From Arthrobacter antibioticus (GTDB lineage: Bacteria > Actinomycetota > Actinomycetes > Actinomycetales > Micrococcaceae): DNA of 64,000 nucleotides. This document shows, in pieces, positions 1 to 8,767 of the stretch. The translations under genes and the position numbers were made by a program. The stretch covers positions 671,152 through 735,151 of the forward strand of contig NZ_JASISQ010000001.1 of assembly GCF_030063205.1 (NCBI RefSeq), given 5' to 3'. Under the pieces are notes generated by a model. That model did not search any database, was not told the origin of the DNA, and saw nothing but the letters and a program-made list of their open reading frames with translations. Position 1 is the first letter of the stretch; each line of letters opens with the position of its first letter.

Positions 1-2023
1 GGTCAAGGACATCAGCAATGACCTGTTCCCTGTTGGAGCCAAAGAGGTTATAACCATGGCTGCCTTCAAGGGAGAACACTTCCATACGGTAGTAGTGCTC
101 CGTTTTTACGGAGGACTTGGCATAGGAAGGCACTTCTTGCTGGACAGGATAGACCTGGTACTTGAAAGCCCTCTCCTCGCCAAGATGAATAACCAGGTCT
201 GCTGTCCCAATACCTGTTGGTTCCACGGTCCCGAAGTCCAACGTGGCTTCAATGCCCTGGGCAGTAAATTCATCCCGAACCTCAGCCAGAGCCGGGCGGG
301 CAACCTCCTCCATGAATTTGTGTGCTTGCCGCCTGCCGGGATAGTTGACTGCTCGTGCCAACCGTTGTTTCCAGCTTCTGCGGTTCTCGGGGCCTGAGCC
401 ACCGGCTCTGGAAGAGAGCACACCATGAAGTCCGGCGCGGTAGCTGCCTGCTAGCGCACTCTCCACCCGAAGCGCCTTGAATAGACCCAGCATGATGAAC
501 AGCAACACCACGGAGAAAGGCAGGCCCATGATGACCGTAGCGCTTTGCAGCGTGCTGACACCACCCACCAGAAGCATCGATAGCGTCAGTAGCCCGGTGG
601 CCATTGACCAAAAGACACGAACCCATTTGGCGCCGTCGGCCTCTGGATTTTTCAATCTCGAAGTGAAGTTAGCCATGACCAGGGCCCCGGAGTCGGCACT
701 TGTGACATAGAAAAGCAGGCCGGTAAACGTTGCTATGGCCGCCGTGAAAGTCACCCCGGGGTATTGGTCAAGCATCGTGTAGAAGCCGCGCTCGGGAGTA
801 TTCATGGCTAGTTCGCCAAATGCTGTGTTGCCACTACGAACTACGTCCAGGGCACTGTTACCGAAGATTGAAATCCACAGCAGGATGAAGGCGAAAGGCA
901 CCACAAGTACTCCACCAACGAATTGGCGAATGGTGCGTCCGCGTGAGATACGTGCCAGGAACAGGCCTACAAACGGGGCCCAGGCAATCCACCAGGCCCA
1001 GAAGAACAAGGTCCAGCCGTTAAGCCACTCATCCGGACGGTCGTAGGCAAACGTGTTCAGCGCCATGCTCGGGAAGCGGGAGATGCTGTCACCAATGTTC
1101 AGTACGATCCCATCGAGCAGGTAGCCGGTCTTGCCTGCGATGAGAACAAACACCATCAAAGCAATACACAAGATCACGTTGAGTTCAGAGAGCCGGCGAA
1201 TTCCCTTTTCCACTCCGGTCAGTACGGAGATGGTTGCCATAATGACGGCAACGGCGATCAAGACTATTTGGATACCAGTATTTTCCGGGATGCCGAACAT
1301 GAAGTACAACCCAAAGTTCAGCTGTGCAACACCGATTCCCAAGGAAGTGGCGATACCAAAAATTGTGCCCAGCACCGCAGCAATGTCAACGGCATCACCT
1401 ATGCGGCCGTGAATACGTTTGCCGAGGATAGGAAATAGCGCCGAACGGATGCTCAACGGCAGGTTGTGACGGTAGGCGAAATAGCCCAAGGCCAGGCCCA
1501 TCAGTGCGTACAGCCCCCATCCGAGGATGCCGTAGTGAAACAGGGTCCAGGCCAAGGCTTGACGGGCAGCCTCAACGGTGCCACCCTCTCCAGCCGGCGG
1601 CGCCAGAAATTGTGCAACAGGCTCTGAGACCGAGAAGAACATCAGGTCGATCCCAATGCCGGCGGCAAACAACATTGCTGTCCATGTGAACAGGTTGAAA
1701 GTTGGCCTCGAGTGGTCAGGCCCTAGCCGGGTCTTGCCAACCTTGCTGACGGCTACGGCAATCACGAAGGCCAACACCAGGACAATCACTAACGAGTAGT
1801 ACCAGCCGAACGTGGAACCGACCCATCCCACCACGCTGTTAATGATGTAATCGGCGCCCTCCTGATCAATGATGGCCCAGAGAGCGATGGCCAGCACACC
1901 ACCTGCGGCCCCAAAAAAGACTACTTTGTTGATGCGGTCTCCGCTATCACCATCGTCCGTATTTTCAGTGGATACAGCACCTGTGCTCTTGGGCGGGGAT
2001 TCGACACTTTTGTTTCGACTCAT
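1..2023 (-). CDS. betT: BCCT-family choline/glycine betaine transporter (BetT-type), 3' end cut by window
   Basis: Secondary transporter that takes up choline or a related betaine across the cytoplasmic membrane, for osmoprotection or as a carbon source. Read from the ATG at 2023 (MSRNKSVESPPKS...), the frame stays open to position 1, so the C-terminus is missing. After a short charged N-terminus come many hydrophobic segments and the BCCT signature WTLFFWAWWIAWAPF followed by LARISRGRT. The visible C-terminal part is a long soluble tail (from about 370 back to 1) with MEEVARPALAEVRDEF, which is typical of the long BetT form and absent from shorter OpuD/BetP types; that is the basis for BetT. 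The exact substrate is inferred. In related genomes yraN/dprA-type genes often follow the DUF2469 gene; here this transporter does, so the locus is rearranged. Confidence 0.85.
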   Translation of the reverse strand, partial: MSRNKSVESPPKSTGAVSTENTDDGDSGDRINKVVFFGAAGGVLAIALWAIIDQEGADYIINSVVGWVGSTFGWYYSLVIVLVLAFVIAVAVSKVGKTRLGPDHSRPTFNLFTWTAMLFAAGIGIDLMFFSVSEPVAQFLAPPAGEGGTVEAARQALAWTLFHYGILGWGLYALMGLALGYFAYRHNLPLSIRSALFPILGKRIHGRIGDAVDIAAVLGTIFGIATSLGIGVAQLNFGLYFMFGIPENTGIQIVLIAVAVIMATISVLTGVEKGIRRLSELNVILCIALMVFVLIAGKTGYLLDGIVLNIGDSISRFPSMALNTFAYDRPDEWLNGWTLFFWAWWIAWAPFVGLFLARISRGRTIRQFVGGVLVVPFAFILLWISIFGNSALDVVRSGNTAFGELAMNTPERGFYTMLDQYPGVTFTAAIATFTGLLFYVTSADSGALVMANFTSRLKNPEADGAKWVRVFWSMATGLLTLSMLLVGGVSTLQSATVIMGLPFSVVLLFIMLGLFKALRVESALAGSYRAGLHGVLSSRAGGSGPENRRSWKQRLARAVNYPGRRQAHKFMEEVARPALAEVRDEFTAQGIEATLDFGTVEPTGIGTADLVIHLGEERAFKYQVYPVQQEVPSYAKSSVKTEHYYRMEVFSLEGSHGYNLFGSNREQVIADVLD

Positions 2024-2175
2024 GATTGCATCGTAACAAGCACCCGCAGCTGAGTTCGTGCTTCCGGACATGTTACTGCCAGGGTTTTAGGATGAATATC
2101 ACATCCTAATGTGCTAAACGCTGACTAAATGGCCCTCTTCCGAGTCTTCCTCAATACCGGGAAGGCCGTGGAGGC

Positions 2176-2193
2176 GTCATTATCTCCAACCTC
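2176..2193. repeat. Dispersed 18-bp motif, copy A (GTCATTATCTCCAACCTC)
   Basis: A copy of the motif GTCATYATCTCCAACCTC that recurs at 38768-38785 (reverse orientation), 39178-39196 (reverse), 39217-39234 and 45112-45129. This copy lies between the betT start and the DUF2469 stop. All copies are intergenic. It may be a REP-like element; the function is unknown. Confidence 0.6.
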
Positions 2194-2217
2194 ACGGGGC
2201 TAGGACGACGGCGGGAC

Positions 2218-2550
2218 TTAACTAAGCGGTCCCAGCTGGCTGTCCTTGGGGACCCGCAGGTCATCAGATTTGATCAGTTCCTCGACGTTGACGTCCTTGA
2301 AAGTGATGACTCGCACGTTCTTCACAAAACGGGCTGTCCTGTACACGTCCCAGACCCAGGCATCCTGCAACGTCAGATCAAAGTACACCTCGCCGTCAGC
2401 TGACCGTGCCTGTAAATCCACATGGTTAGCTAAATAAAATCGTCGTTCCGTTTCAACCACATAGCTGAACAGGTTCACCACGTCGCGGTACTCGCGGTAA
2501 AGCTGCAACTCCATGTCAGTTTCGTAGTTTTCCAGATCCTCAGCGCTCAT
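2218..2550 (-). CDS. DUF2469 family protein
   Basis: A 110-residue acidic protein of the actinobacterial DUF2469 family (M. tuberculosis Rv2901c type), found almost always just after rnhB. Function is unknown. The start is placed at the ATG at 2550, giving MSAEDLENYETDMELQLYRE, which matches the conserved N-terminus of the family; the frame is open upstream to 2607 but the extra 19 residues have no family resemblance. It is the last gene of the rplS-lepB-lepB-rnhB-DUF2469 run and lies 85 bases after the rnhB stop. No signal peptide or membrane segment is visible. Confidence 0.85.
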   Translation of the reverse strand: MSAEDLENYETDMELQLYREYRDVVNLFSYVVETERRFYLANHVDLQARSADGEVYFDLTLQDAWVWDVYRTARFVKNVRVITFKDVNVEELIKSDDLRVPKDSQLGPLS

Positions 2551-2635
2551 GCTTCCATCATCCATCACGAACACGCACTTACCCAACGGGCCCGGGAGCA
2601 AAGTCATCTCAGCACGGCGACCTCCACGGCACTGA

Positions 2636-3310
2636 TTAGACTAGACGCCAGCTTTTGCGGTGGTGGTCTGTGGGACCTAGTTGAGCAATAGCAGCCCGGT
2701 GACTGACTGTTCCATAGCCCATATTCGACTCCCACCCGAACGCCGGGAACTCTTGGGCGAGCTGGCTCATCATGCCGTCGCGTTCAACCTTGGCAAGGAC
2801 ACTAGCCGCGGCGACTGACAGGCAGGTCAGGTCCGCTTTAATGCGAGTCTGGACCTGCCAAGGTGCGGGTGGTCCCTGCGGGGCAGCCGTTGCAAAAAGG
2901 CCAAGATCTTCATGGACAGGCTCAGAGAGCCAATCTTGGTTGCCATCCAAAATAACAAAATCTGGCATCAGTACTGCAGCAGCTTGTGCCATGGCCCGTT
3001 GGCCAGCTAAACGCAGTGCACTCACAAGGCCCACAGCATCGATTTCGTGGGCGGCCGCATGCCCTACGGCACTAGCCTGCGCCCAGTCCACAATTGCTGG
3101 AACGAGCGCCTGGCGCACAGGAATGCGAAGGAGCTTACTGTCTTTAACCCCTGGTAGCTCGCTGGCCGAGGCTGGGCGAATAATGACCACTCCTACACTG
3201 ACGGGACCGGCAAGTGAGCCACGCCCCACTTCATCGCACCCCGCAACAACCGCAAACCCGCGAGAGGCAAGTTCGCGTTCCCACTCAAGAGTGGGTGCAG
3301 TAGCAACCAT
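2636..3310 (-). CDS. rnhB: Ribonuclease HII
   Basis: Endonuclease that cuts the RNA strand of RNA-DNA hybrids and single ribonucleotides in DNA. The N-terminal motif GCDEVGRGSLAGPV (about residues 24-37) carries the catalytic Asp and Glu, followed by VKDSKLL and FVILDGNQDW, which supplies a further acidic residue. At 224 residues the length is normal. The ATG at 3310 overlaps the TAA of the upstream signal peptidase gene by one base (TAATG), which implies translational coupling. It is part of the rplS-lepB-lepB-rnhB operon. Confidence 0.95.
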   Translation of the reverse strand: MVATAPTLEWERELASRGFAVVAGCDEVGRGSLAGPVSVGVVIIRPASASELPGVKDSKLLRIPVRQALVPAIVDWAQASAVGHAAAHEIDAVGLVSALRLAGQRAMAQAAAVLMPDFVILDGNQDWLSEPVHEDLGLFATAAPQGPPAPWQVQTRIKADLTCLSVAAASVLAKVERDGMMSQLAQEFPAFGWESNMGYGTVSHRAAIAQLGPTDHHRKSWRLV

Positions 3311-4290
3311 TACTGACCTGCTGGTACGTGCGCCGCAGAGCCCACACTTGAGCTCGTTGGATTAGGGACTTCGTTAAAAACCTCCGGGTGGTTGCCCAGG
3401 ATCCCCCAATGGGTCACGGGCCAGGCAATCACAACAGCACGGCCTTCCACATCGGCAATGGGGACAAAGCCGGTGTTGTTGTAGCTGTTGTGGTAGCGGG
3501 AGTCTTGGGAATTGTTGCGATGATCGCCCATAACCCACAAATGCCCCTCGGGAACGGTAACTTCGAAGGTAGTCTCCGACGGTGAAGCACCGGGAAACAG
3601 GTACGGTTCGGTGATGGCTTGGCCGTTAATACTCAATTTTCCATCAGCGTCGCAGCACCTGACTTTGTCCCCTGGCATGCCAATCACGCGCTTGACGAGG
3701 TGCTGCTGTGAGCTATCCGGTGCCAAACCAATGAAGGTCGCCACCTTGCTCACCCAACCAAGGGGACTCTCAGTTGTAGGCTCTGGCTTGAGCCAGTTTT
3801 GGGTGTCTTTGAAAACAACAACGTCTCCGCGTTTAAGTGCAAATGGTTCCGGCACCAGCAAGTTCACGAAGATCCGGTCATCGACCTGCAGCGTGTTTTC
3901 CATCGACCCAGACGGGATGAAGAATGCCCGGAACAAAAATGTTTTGATTAAAAATGACAAAACAACCGCGATCACAATGATGATCAACAGTTCTTTGCCC
4001 CACGACCACGCCTGGCGGCCAAGACGGTCAACGAGCGTCCCATCGCCGTTGGTGCTGGTGCTGTTGGTGCCATCAGTGTTGGTGGCGTTGGTGGCGTTGG
4101 TGCTGTGCCGACCCGCAGTTGAGTGCCGTGCGTGCCCGCTCCCGGTCTCGTGAGCGTCCGTGGGGCTCTGCGAGCTAGCGGAGTCGTGGGGCACGTGTGC
4201 CTCTGTAGACTCTTGGGACCCGGCGCCGTGGGGTTCGGCGTCATGGGGTTCGGCGTCATCGGATTTCTCCGGAACACTGTCTTGGATCAA
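3310..4290 (-). CDS. lepB: Signal peptidase I, long paralogue
   Basis: Membrane-bound serine protease that removes signal peptides of exported proteins. The catalytic Ser lies in PSGSMENTL and the Lys in VKRVIGMPGDKV; box E is WVMGDHRNNSQDSR. One membrane segment (LLIIIVIAVVLSFLIKTFLF) precedes the Ser box. In front of it sits an unusual low-complexity cytoplasmic stretch of about 100 residues (DAEPHDAEPHG..., NATNATNTDGTNSTST) encoded by short tandem repeats at 4045-4110 and 4228-4260. The start is taken as the TTG at 4290 because AAGGAA lies 7 bases before it, the same layout as the neighbouring paralogue; an in-frame TTG at 4314 lacks a good site. It follows the second lepB by 81 bases. 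Confidence 0.92.
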   Translation of the reverse strand: MIQDSVPEKSDDAEPHDAEPHGAGSQESTEAHVPHDSASSQSPTDAHETGSGHARHSTAGRHSTNATNATNTDGTNSTSTNGDGTLVDRLGRQAWSWGKELLIIIVIAVVLSFLIKTFLFRAFFIPSGSMENTLQVDDRIFVNLLVPEPFALKRGDVVVFKDTQNWLKPEPTTESPLGWVSKVATFIGLAPDSSQQHLVKRVIGMPGDKVRCCDADGKLSINGQAITEPYLFPGASPSETTFEVTVPEGHLWVMGDHRNNSQDSRYHNSYNNTGFVPIADVEGRAVVIAWPVTHWGILGNHPEVFNEVPNPTSSSVGSAAHVPAGQ

Positions 4291-4371
4291 CGTAAATTTC
4301 CTTAGCAAAGTCAAGCATAAATGTGTCTTGGCGCACCGCTGACGGCGCGTAAACTACGAACGACTCAGCTC

Positions 4372-5031
4372 TTAGGGCGCCGCATCGCTGTTGCTGTCGA
4401 TGACGTGCAACCGGTCCAACGGCCACACGGTTGCACGTGGGGAGCCAATGACTTTTGAAGTGGAGATCAACCCGCCACCGGGAGCACCCAACAGTGAACG
4501 CGAATCCAAAGACACGCTTCGGTGATCGCCCATAAGCCACAATTTACCCTGCGGAACGCTCACAGTGAACGTCACCACGCTGGGCTCATCCCCCGGATAA
4601 AGATAACTCTCGGTCACAGGCACCCCGTTAATTTCCAGGAGACCATCAGCCGAACAACATTTCACCGTATCTCCAGCCACGCCCAGCACCCGTTTTACAT
4701 AAACGTTGTCATTGGGCACCAGACCAAGCCACTGGCCAGCACCCACCACCCCGTCAGCAAGTGGGCCAGCACCGGATTTCCAGGGTGTGAAGGAACCTCG
4801 CCCGTCAAAAACAACAACATCCCCACGCTCAATAGGCACCTTTGCAAAAACGGTCCGAGAGACTAAGACGCGGTCACCAGTTAGCAGCAGTGGCTCCATT
4901 GATTCTGAAGGAATGAAGTAGACATCCACCCAGATGTTGCGGACCAACGCCAAGAAAACAAAGATGATGGCAACTGCCAAAACAACGAAACGCCAGCCCA
5001 GTTTCCTGGTCTGGCGTTTCGCTTGAGTCAA
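4372..5031 (-). CDS. lepB: Signal peptidase I, short paralogue
   Basis: Second signal peptidase I, 219 residues, directly upstream of the longer copy. One N-terminal membrane segment (VVLAVAIIFVFLALV), the Ser box IPSESMEPLL, the Lys box VKRVLGVAGDTV and box E WLMGDHRSVSLDSR are present, so it should be active. Both copies share a CC-ADG insertion after the Lys box, which points to a tandem duplication. The frame is open to 5313 but that part overlaps rplS; a TTG at 5031 has AAGGAA 7 bases upstream and begins 17 bases after the rplS stop, so it is the probable start. The two enzymes may differ in substrate preference. Confidence 0.92.
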   Translation of the reverse strand: MTQAKRQTRKLGWRFVVLAVAIIFVFLALVRNIWVDVYFIPSESMEPLLLTGDRVLVSRTVFAKVPIERGDVVVFDGRGSFTPWKSGAGPLADGVVGAGQWLGLVPNDNVYVKRVLGVAGDTVKCCSADGLLEINGVPVTESYLYPGDEPSVVTFTVSVPQGKLWLMGDHRSVSLDSRSLLGAPGGGLISTSKVIGSPRATVWPLDRLHVIDSNSDAAP

Positions 5032-5047
5032 AGTGCGGTTCCTTTTT

Positions 5048-5407
5048 TTACTTGGCGGGAACGTTGTCGCGCTTTTCCTTGATCTTTGCTGCCTTGCCAC
5101 GCAGGCTACGCATGTAGTAGAGCTTAGCGCGGCGTACATCACCCTTGGTGACAACTTCAATCTTGTCCAGTACCGGGGAGTGTACCGGGAAGGTACGCTC
5201 AACACCGCAACCGAAGGAGACCTTGCGGACCGTGAAGGTCTCGCGGATGCCGTCGCCCTGGCGGCCAAGGACAAAGCCCTTGAACACCTGGACACGTGAG
5301 CGGGAACCTTCAATGATGTTCACGTGAACGTTGAGGGTGTCCCCGGCACGGAAGGCGGGAATGTCGCTGCGCAGGCTGGCTGCGTCAACAGAATCGAGAA
5401 GATGCAT
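5048..5407 (-). CDS. rplS: 50S ribosomal protein L19
   Basis: Large-subunit protein at the interface with the small subunit. Family sequence is clear: [38 protein letters not shown] and a basic C-terminus [21 protein letters not shown] (seen in parts). The start is placed at the ATG at 5407 with TGGAGTGAG upstream, giving 119 residues, close to the usual 113-120; the frame is open to 5431. First gene of the rplS-lepB-lepB-rnhB block. The 252 bases between it and trmD hold a 7-bp inverted repeat (GTGTTCC/GGAACAC around 5537-5563), which could be part of an L19 leader, but this is weak. Confidence 0.96.
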   Translation of the reverse strand: MHLLDSVDAASLRSDIPAFRAGDTLNVHVNIIEGSRSRVQVFKGFVLGRQGDGIRETFTVRKVSFGCGVERTFPVHSPVLDKIEVVTKGDVRRAKLYYMRSLRGKAAKIKEKRDNVPAK

Positions 5408-5659
5408 TTTCTCACTCCAGGTAAACGCCACAGGTCATTTACTTTGTGTCACGATTTTCATGGACGGCACAAAGCCTGTCATGGGAATCGAAAAAATTGG
5501 ACCGGATACCTCGATTGGATCACCGGTGTGCCGCCCTGTTGGCTAGTGTTCCCCCTGTGGCAGGAACACGCCCAGTAGGCACATCTATTCATTTTGCCAC
5601 AGATGGCGACTCAATAACTAATTCAGTTCGGTACGCACCATGGTCTCACTACGCCTGGT

Positions 5660-6457
5660 TCATTCGTTGTCGCGGCGAACTGCTCTTCCCTCGACCACGG
5701 CGTAACCCAGGTCCCACAGCACGTTTCGATCCGCTTTACTGAAGTTGGAGACATCAAGGGCGTCAATCAGGTCCGGACGTCGCTGCGAAGTTCTACGCAG
5801 CTGGAGTTCTTTGCGGAATTTGGCGATCTTTCCGTGGTTGCCGCTAAGGAGCACCTCGGGGACCTCATGATCGCGCCAGCTCGAGGGTTTGGTGTAAACC
5901 GGGTATTCAAGCAGCCCATCGGAATGGGATTCTTCAATAAGTGACTCCGGGTTTCCCACCACGCCAGGTATTAGGCGTCCGATGGCCTCAACCATGGCCA
6001 AGACTGCCACTTCGCCACCGTTGAGAACATAGTCTCCCAAGCTGACAGGACGCACCGTGTATTCACTGGCGGCCCAATCAAGTACGCGCTCATCAATGCC
6101 CTCATACCGTCCGCAGGCAAAGACCAAGTGCTCTTCACCGGCCAACTCGTAGGCAAGCTTTTGGTTAAACACTTCCCCGGCAGGTGAAGGCACAATCAAG
6201 GTGGGCCGAGCGGCGTCGGACACGGCCGAGACAGCGCTTATGTCCTCCAAAGCCTGCGCCCACGGTTCGGGTTTCATAACCATCCCCGCGCCACCACCAT
6301 AGGGGGTGTCGTCAACGGTACGGTGCCGATCCGCGGTGTAGCTGCGCAGGTCATGGACAACGAGCTCCAGAATTCCCTCGGCGCGGGCCTTGCCAATAAG
6401 GCTCAGGTCCAAGGGCGCCAGATACTCGGGGAAAATACTCACGACGTCAAAACGCAT
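5660..6457 (-). CDS. trmD: tRNA (guanine37-N1)-methyltransferase
   Basis: Methylates G37 next to the anticodon using S-adenosylmethionine, which prevents frameshifting. Trefoil-knot SPOUT enzyme with [13 protein letters not shown] at the start, [27 protein letters not shown] and [17 protein letters not shown], all diagnostic. At 265 residues it is of normal length. The ATG overlaps the stop of rimM by one base (TAATG), as expected for the conserved rimM-trmD pair. Confidence 0.97.
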   Translation of the reverse strand: MRFDVVSIFPEYLAPLDLSLIGKARAEGILELVVHDLRSYTADRHRTVDDTPYGGGAGMVMKPEPWAQALEDISAVSAVSDAARPTLIVPSPAGEVFNQKLAYELAGEEHLVFACGRYEGIDERVLDWAASEYTVRPVSLGDYVLNGGEVAVLAMVEAIGRLIPGVVGNPESLIEESHSDGLLEYPVYTKPSSWRDHEVPEVLLSGNHGKIAKFRKELQLRRTSQRRPDLIDALDVSNFSKADRNVLWDLGYAVVEGRAVRRDNE

Positions 6458-7026
6458 TATTTGCCGCTGTTTTCTGTGCCATCTAAGTCCGCAGCCTCGC
6501 CGGATTCATCGCTCGCTGATACTTCTTTATTAACGCTAAAGAGGCCAGCGGGAGGAGTCAGCAAAACGAAACCTTCTTCGATATTCACTTCCGGGACTAT
6601 CTCATCCACGAACGGAACCAGAACTTCATCCCCCTCATTGTCTTGCACAATCAGCAGGTCCTGCACGGCCTGGGTGCGCAAGCCAGTGACCTTGCCAACC
6701 TTTGCATCGCCAACACGAACCTCAAGGTTCAGCAGCTCGTGTTCGTACCAGGCGTCGTCGTCCTGGTCATCTTCGGATTCAAAGTACAAGGTGGCACCAC
6801 GCAACAATTCTGCTTCATTGCGGGTGGTGGTACCTTCGAAACCGAGCAGGAGAATGTCCTTGTTCCAGCGCGAGCTCTTGACAGTCAGGACTCCCAGCGT
6901 TGCCGGTTCAACAACGAATTCGGTGCCGACGGCAAACCGGGAATCAGGGGCATCGGTGAGAACCAATGCCGTCACTTCTCCACGGATACCGTGGGGTTTG
7001 CCAATTCGGGCAACCTGAACCTGCAT
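6457..7026 (-). CDS. rimM: Ribosome maturation factor RimM
   Basis: Binds S19 and helps late assembly of the 30S head. The N-terminal barrel carries [14 protein letters not shown] and the PRC-barrel half carries [18 protein letters not shown] and [13 protein letters not shown]. The last ~25 residues are an acidic tail ([16 protein letters not shown]). At 189 residues it is slightly long for the family. AAGGAA stands 6 bases before the ATG. A terminator-like hairpin at 7060-7100 separates it from the KH gene, so rimM-trmD may be read by read-through or from its own promoter. Confidence 0.95.
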   Translation of the reverse strand: MQVQVARIGKPHGIRGEVTALVLTDAPDSRFAVGTEFVVEPATLGVLTVKSSRWNKDILLLGFEGTTTRNEAELLRGATLYFESEDDQDDDAWYEHELLNLEVRVGDAKVGKVTGLRTQAVQDLLIVQDNEGDEVLVPFVDEIVPEVNIEEGFVLLTPPAGLFSVNKEVSASDESGEAADLDGTENSGK

Positions 7027-7059
7027 GGGGATTCCTTACGTATTTATATAATGATGGGG

Positions 7060-7100
7060 AAAAAATTTGGCCCCGTCACCATTATGGTGCCGGGGCCAAA
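7060..7100 (-). terminator. Intrinsic terminator/attenuator between KH gene and rimM
   Basis: On the minus strand a 15-bp stem (TTTGGCCCCGGCACC paired with its partner, one mismatch, loop ATAAT) is followed directly by a run of six T. It lies after the rpsP-KH pair and 34 bases before rimM, so it would end or partly attenuate the ribosomal-protein transcript before the modification genes. Confidence 0.8.
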
Positions 7101-7168
7101 CATTTGGCTTAGCTGCTGGAAACTTGCTTTAGTTCGCGCTAAGGCGATACCAAGTTCCGTGGGACAGG

Positions 7169-7411
7169 TTAGCGGCGACGGTCCGTGTCAACAACGTCAA
7201 CACGCACCGGTTCACCGTTGGCCAGTGCAGCTACCACTGTGCGCAAAGCACGTGCGGTGCGGCCCTGTCGGCCAATAACCCGGCCGAGGTCGTCTTGATG
7301 AACGCGCACCTCGAGGGATTCCCCGCGGCGATTGGTCTTGACGCTCACCTGCACGTCCTCGGGAGAGTCAACAATCCCGCGGACAAGATGCTCCAGCGCT
7401 TCAGCCAACAA
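7169..7411 (-). CDS. khpA: KH-domain RNA-binding protein (KhpA type)
   Basis: An 80-residue single KH-domain protein. MLAEALEHLVRGIVDSPEDV leads into the RNA-binding core GRVIGRQGRTARALR (GxxG loop IGRQGR). KhpA homologues act as small RNA chaperones, often with a KhpB/Jag partner; that role is inferred. The frame is open to 7513 but overlaps rpsP. The TTG at 7411 begins one base after the rpsP stop codon and gives the family length, so it is chosen. It is co-transcribed with rpsP and ends before a strong terminator. Confidence 0.9.
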   Translation of the reverse strand: MLAEALEHLVRGIVDSPEDVQVSVKTNRRGESLEVRVHQDDLGRVIGRQGRTARALRTVVAALANGEPVRVDVVDTDRRR

Positions 7412-7412
7412 G

Positions 7413-7820
7413 TTACTCGGCCTCGGTGCTCTCGGGCGCCTCAGCGTCGTCGGCCTTCTTGGCCTTCTTGGTGATGGCTTCCTTAACAACAACGTTCTTG
7501 GCCTCAGGAGCAACGAATGCTTCCTTGGGGGCCTTGGTCTTCAAGGTGCCTTCGGCGCCCTTGATGCCCTTGAACTTCTGCCAGTCACCGGTGATCTTCA
7601 AGATCTTGGCAACAGGTTCAGACGGCTGAGCGCCAACGCCGAGCCAGTACTGCGCACGGTCGCTCTTGACCTCAATGAATGAAGGCTGCTCGGTCGGGTG
7701 GTACTTACCGATTTCTTCGATCGCACGGCCATCACGCTTTGAGTGTGAGTCCATGACGACGATGCGGTAGTACGGTGCACGCATTTTACCAAAGCGCTTA
7801 AGGCGAATCTTTACGGCCAC
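7413..7820 (-). CDS. rpsP: 30S ribosomal protein S16
   Basis: Small-subunit assembly protein. [21 protein letters not shown] and [21 protein letters not shown] identify it. The GTG at 7820 has AGGAG upstream. At 135 residues it carries the ~50-residue actinobacterial C-terminal tail, here Lys/Ala-rich turning acidic ([18 protein letters not shown]), not present in the ~82-residue enterobacterial form. First gene of the rpsP-KH-(terminator)-rimM-trmD series. Confidence 0.96.
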   Translation of the reverse strand: MAVKIRLKRFGKMRAPYYRIVVMDSHSKRDGRAIEEIGKYHPTEQPSFIEVKSDRAQYWLGVGAQPSEPVAKILKITGDWQKFKGIKGAEGTLKTKAPKEAFVAPEAKNVVVKEAITKKAKKADDAEAPESTEAE

Positions 7821-8153
7821 TTTTGTGGTTACTCCTGGTTCGAAAAAGGGGCGAATTCCGTGTCACGCTCCCGTGGGGCGGGCCGATCTTCGGATTTCTA
7901 AGGACACGATCATCAAGTGGAGAGAGGGGCCACACGGATCGAGTACATCTTTATTATGCCAGAAAAACTTTGCTACATGGAACGTGTTGCGTTCTGATGC
8001 CCACGTGTTGTTCATCATGGCACCGCATTTACGCTCTTGGGCGGCCGCGGCGAGGTCCTGACATCCGTGAGTTGCCACTTACGGTGCCGTAACGGGCGAT
8101 CTGGACACCATAAGTGGCAACTGGCGAAAGAAAATTCGTGGCGGCGCCCAGAA
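7821..8153. other. Intergenic region upstream of rpsP
   Basis: 333 bases with no convincing gene; the short open frames here have no resemblance to known proteins. It must hold the rpsP promoter and leader. The part next to the 8154-8672 gene contains an imperfect inverted repeat at 8071-8121. Confidence 0.6.
8071..8121. repeat. Imperfect inverted repeat
   Basis: GTTGCCACTTA at 8071-8081 pairs perfectly with TAAGTGGCAAC at 8111-8121, and the pairing continues inward (GGTG/CACC) with single mismatches. It lies 33 bases past the stop of the hypothetical gene and has no T-run, so it may be a terminator for that gene or a repeat element. Confidence 0.65.
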
Positions 8154-8672
8154 CTACTCGGCGGAGTAGAAGAACAGACCCATCTTGGCGTTGTCTTCGG
8201 CCGCCGACATGGCAGCAACCGCCATACCCGTCAAAGCACGCAGCAACGGCTCGGTTACCGCAGGAGTGGATTCCATCTCTTCGGCCTGGGCCCATTGTGC
8301 GGCAAGATCCACAACATCCTCGGGATCCTCCGGGGCGTTCAGCTCTGCAAAAACTTCAAGGAGCGCATCAGGAACAGCAAACAAATTATCCAACTCAATA
8401 TCCACAAGACTCAGCTCTGCAGCCACTCCTGTTGCATGGACCTTATTGACGGCAAACTCACCGAGTACTTCAAACTCGAAGTCACTCAGGCCGGGAGTGG
8501 GCAGCACGGGCACGTCCATGGCAGGTGATTTTCCAGCCTGTCGCGCCTTGGCGCGAGCAACCGCCTGGTGGTGGTCGGCAATGAAGAACTCTGAGTAATT
8601 GGCCACGCACAAGCCTTTCAAGTTGGGTTCCGGCACTGAAATGTTCCGGGGAAGCCCCCGTATTTGGTTCAC
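8154..8672 (-). CDS. Hypothetical protein
   Basis: A 172-residue acidic soluble protein that I do not recognise. The start is taken as the GTG at 8672 because GGAG lies 6 bases upstream; the frame is open to a TTG at 8690. It begins NQIRGLPRNISVPEPNLKG and ends in a predicted mostly helical region (LLEVFAELNAPEDPEDVVDLAAQW). No signal peptide, membrane segment, Cys motif or known catalytic motif is visible. It stands alone between rpsP and a GNAT gene. Confidence 0.6.
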   Translation of the reverse strand: MNQIRGLPRNISVPEPNLKGLCVANYSEFFIADHHQAVARAKARQAGKSPAMDVPVLPTPGLSDFEFEVLGEFAVNKVHATGVAAELSLVDIELDNLFAVPDALLEVFAELNAPEDPEDVVDLAAQWAQAEEMESTPAVTEPLLRALTGMAVAAMSAAEDNAKMGLFFYSAE

Positions 8673-8767
8673 GGCGAGCTCCGGAACCAACCCTAACTTG
8701 AATCTGCTTTGTCCACAGCCCCGGCCTCACCGGCTGAGCTAGGTTACTTGGGAGACACGTAGCTTTA

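Noticed and set aside
2772-3365. Plus-strand open frame of 197 codons opposite rnhB
   Set aside because: It is a shadow of rnhB with no start signal and no known domain; the minus-strand gene has full catalytic motifs.
5032-5313. Longer N-terminus of the short signal peptidase
   Set aside because: It would overlap rplS almost fully in another frame and has a composition unlike a signal peptidase; the TTG at 5031 with AAGGAA is better.
8691-8767. Partial tRNA gene
   Set aside because: The GC-rich stretch has no acceptor stem or T-arm consensus.
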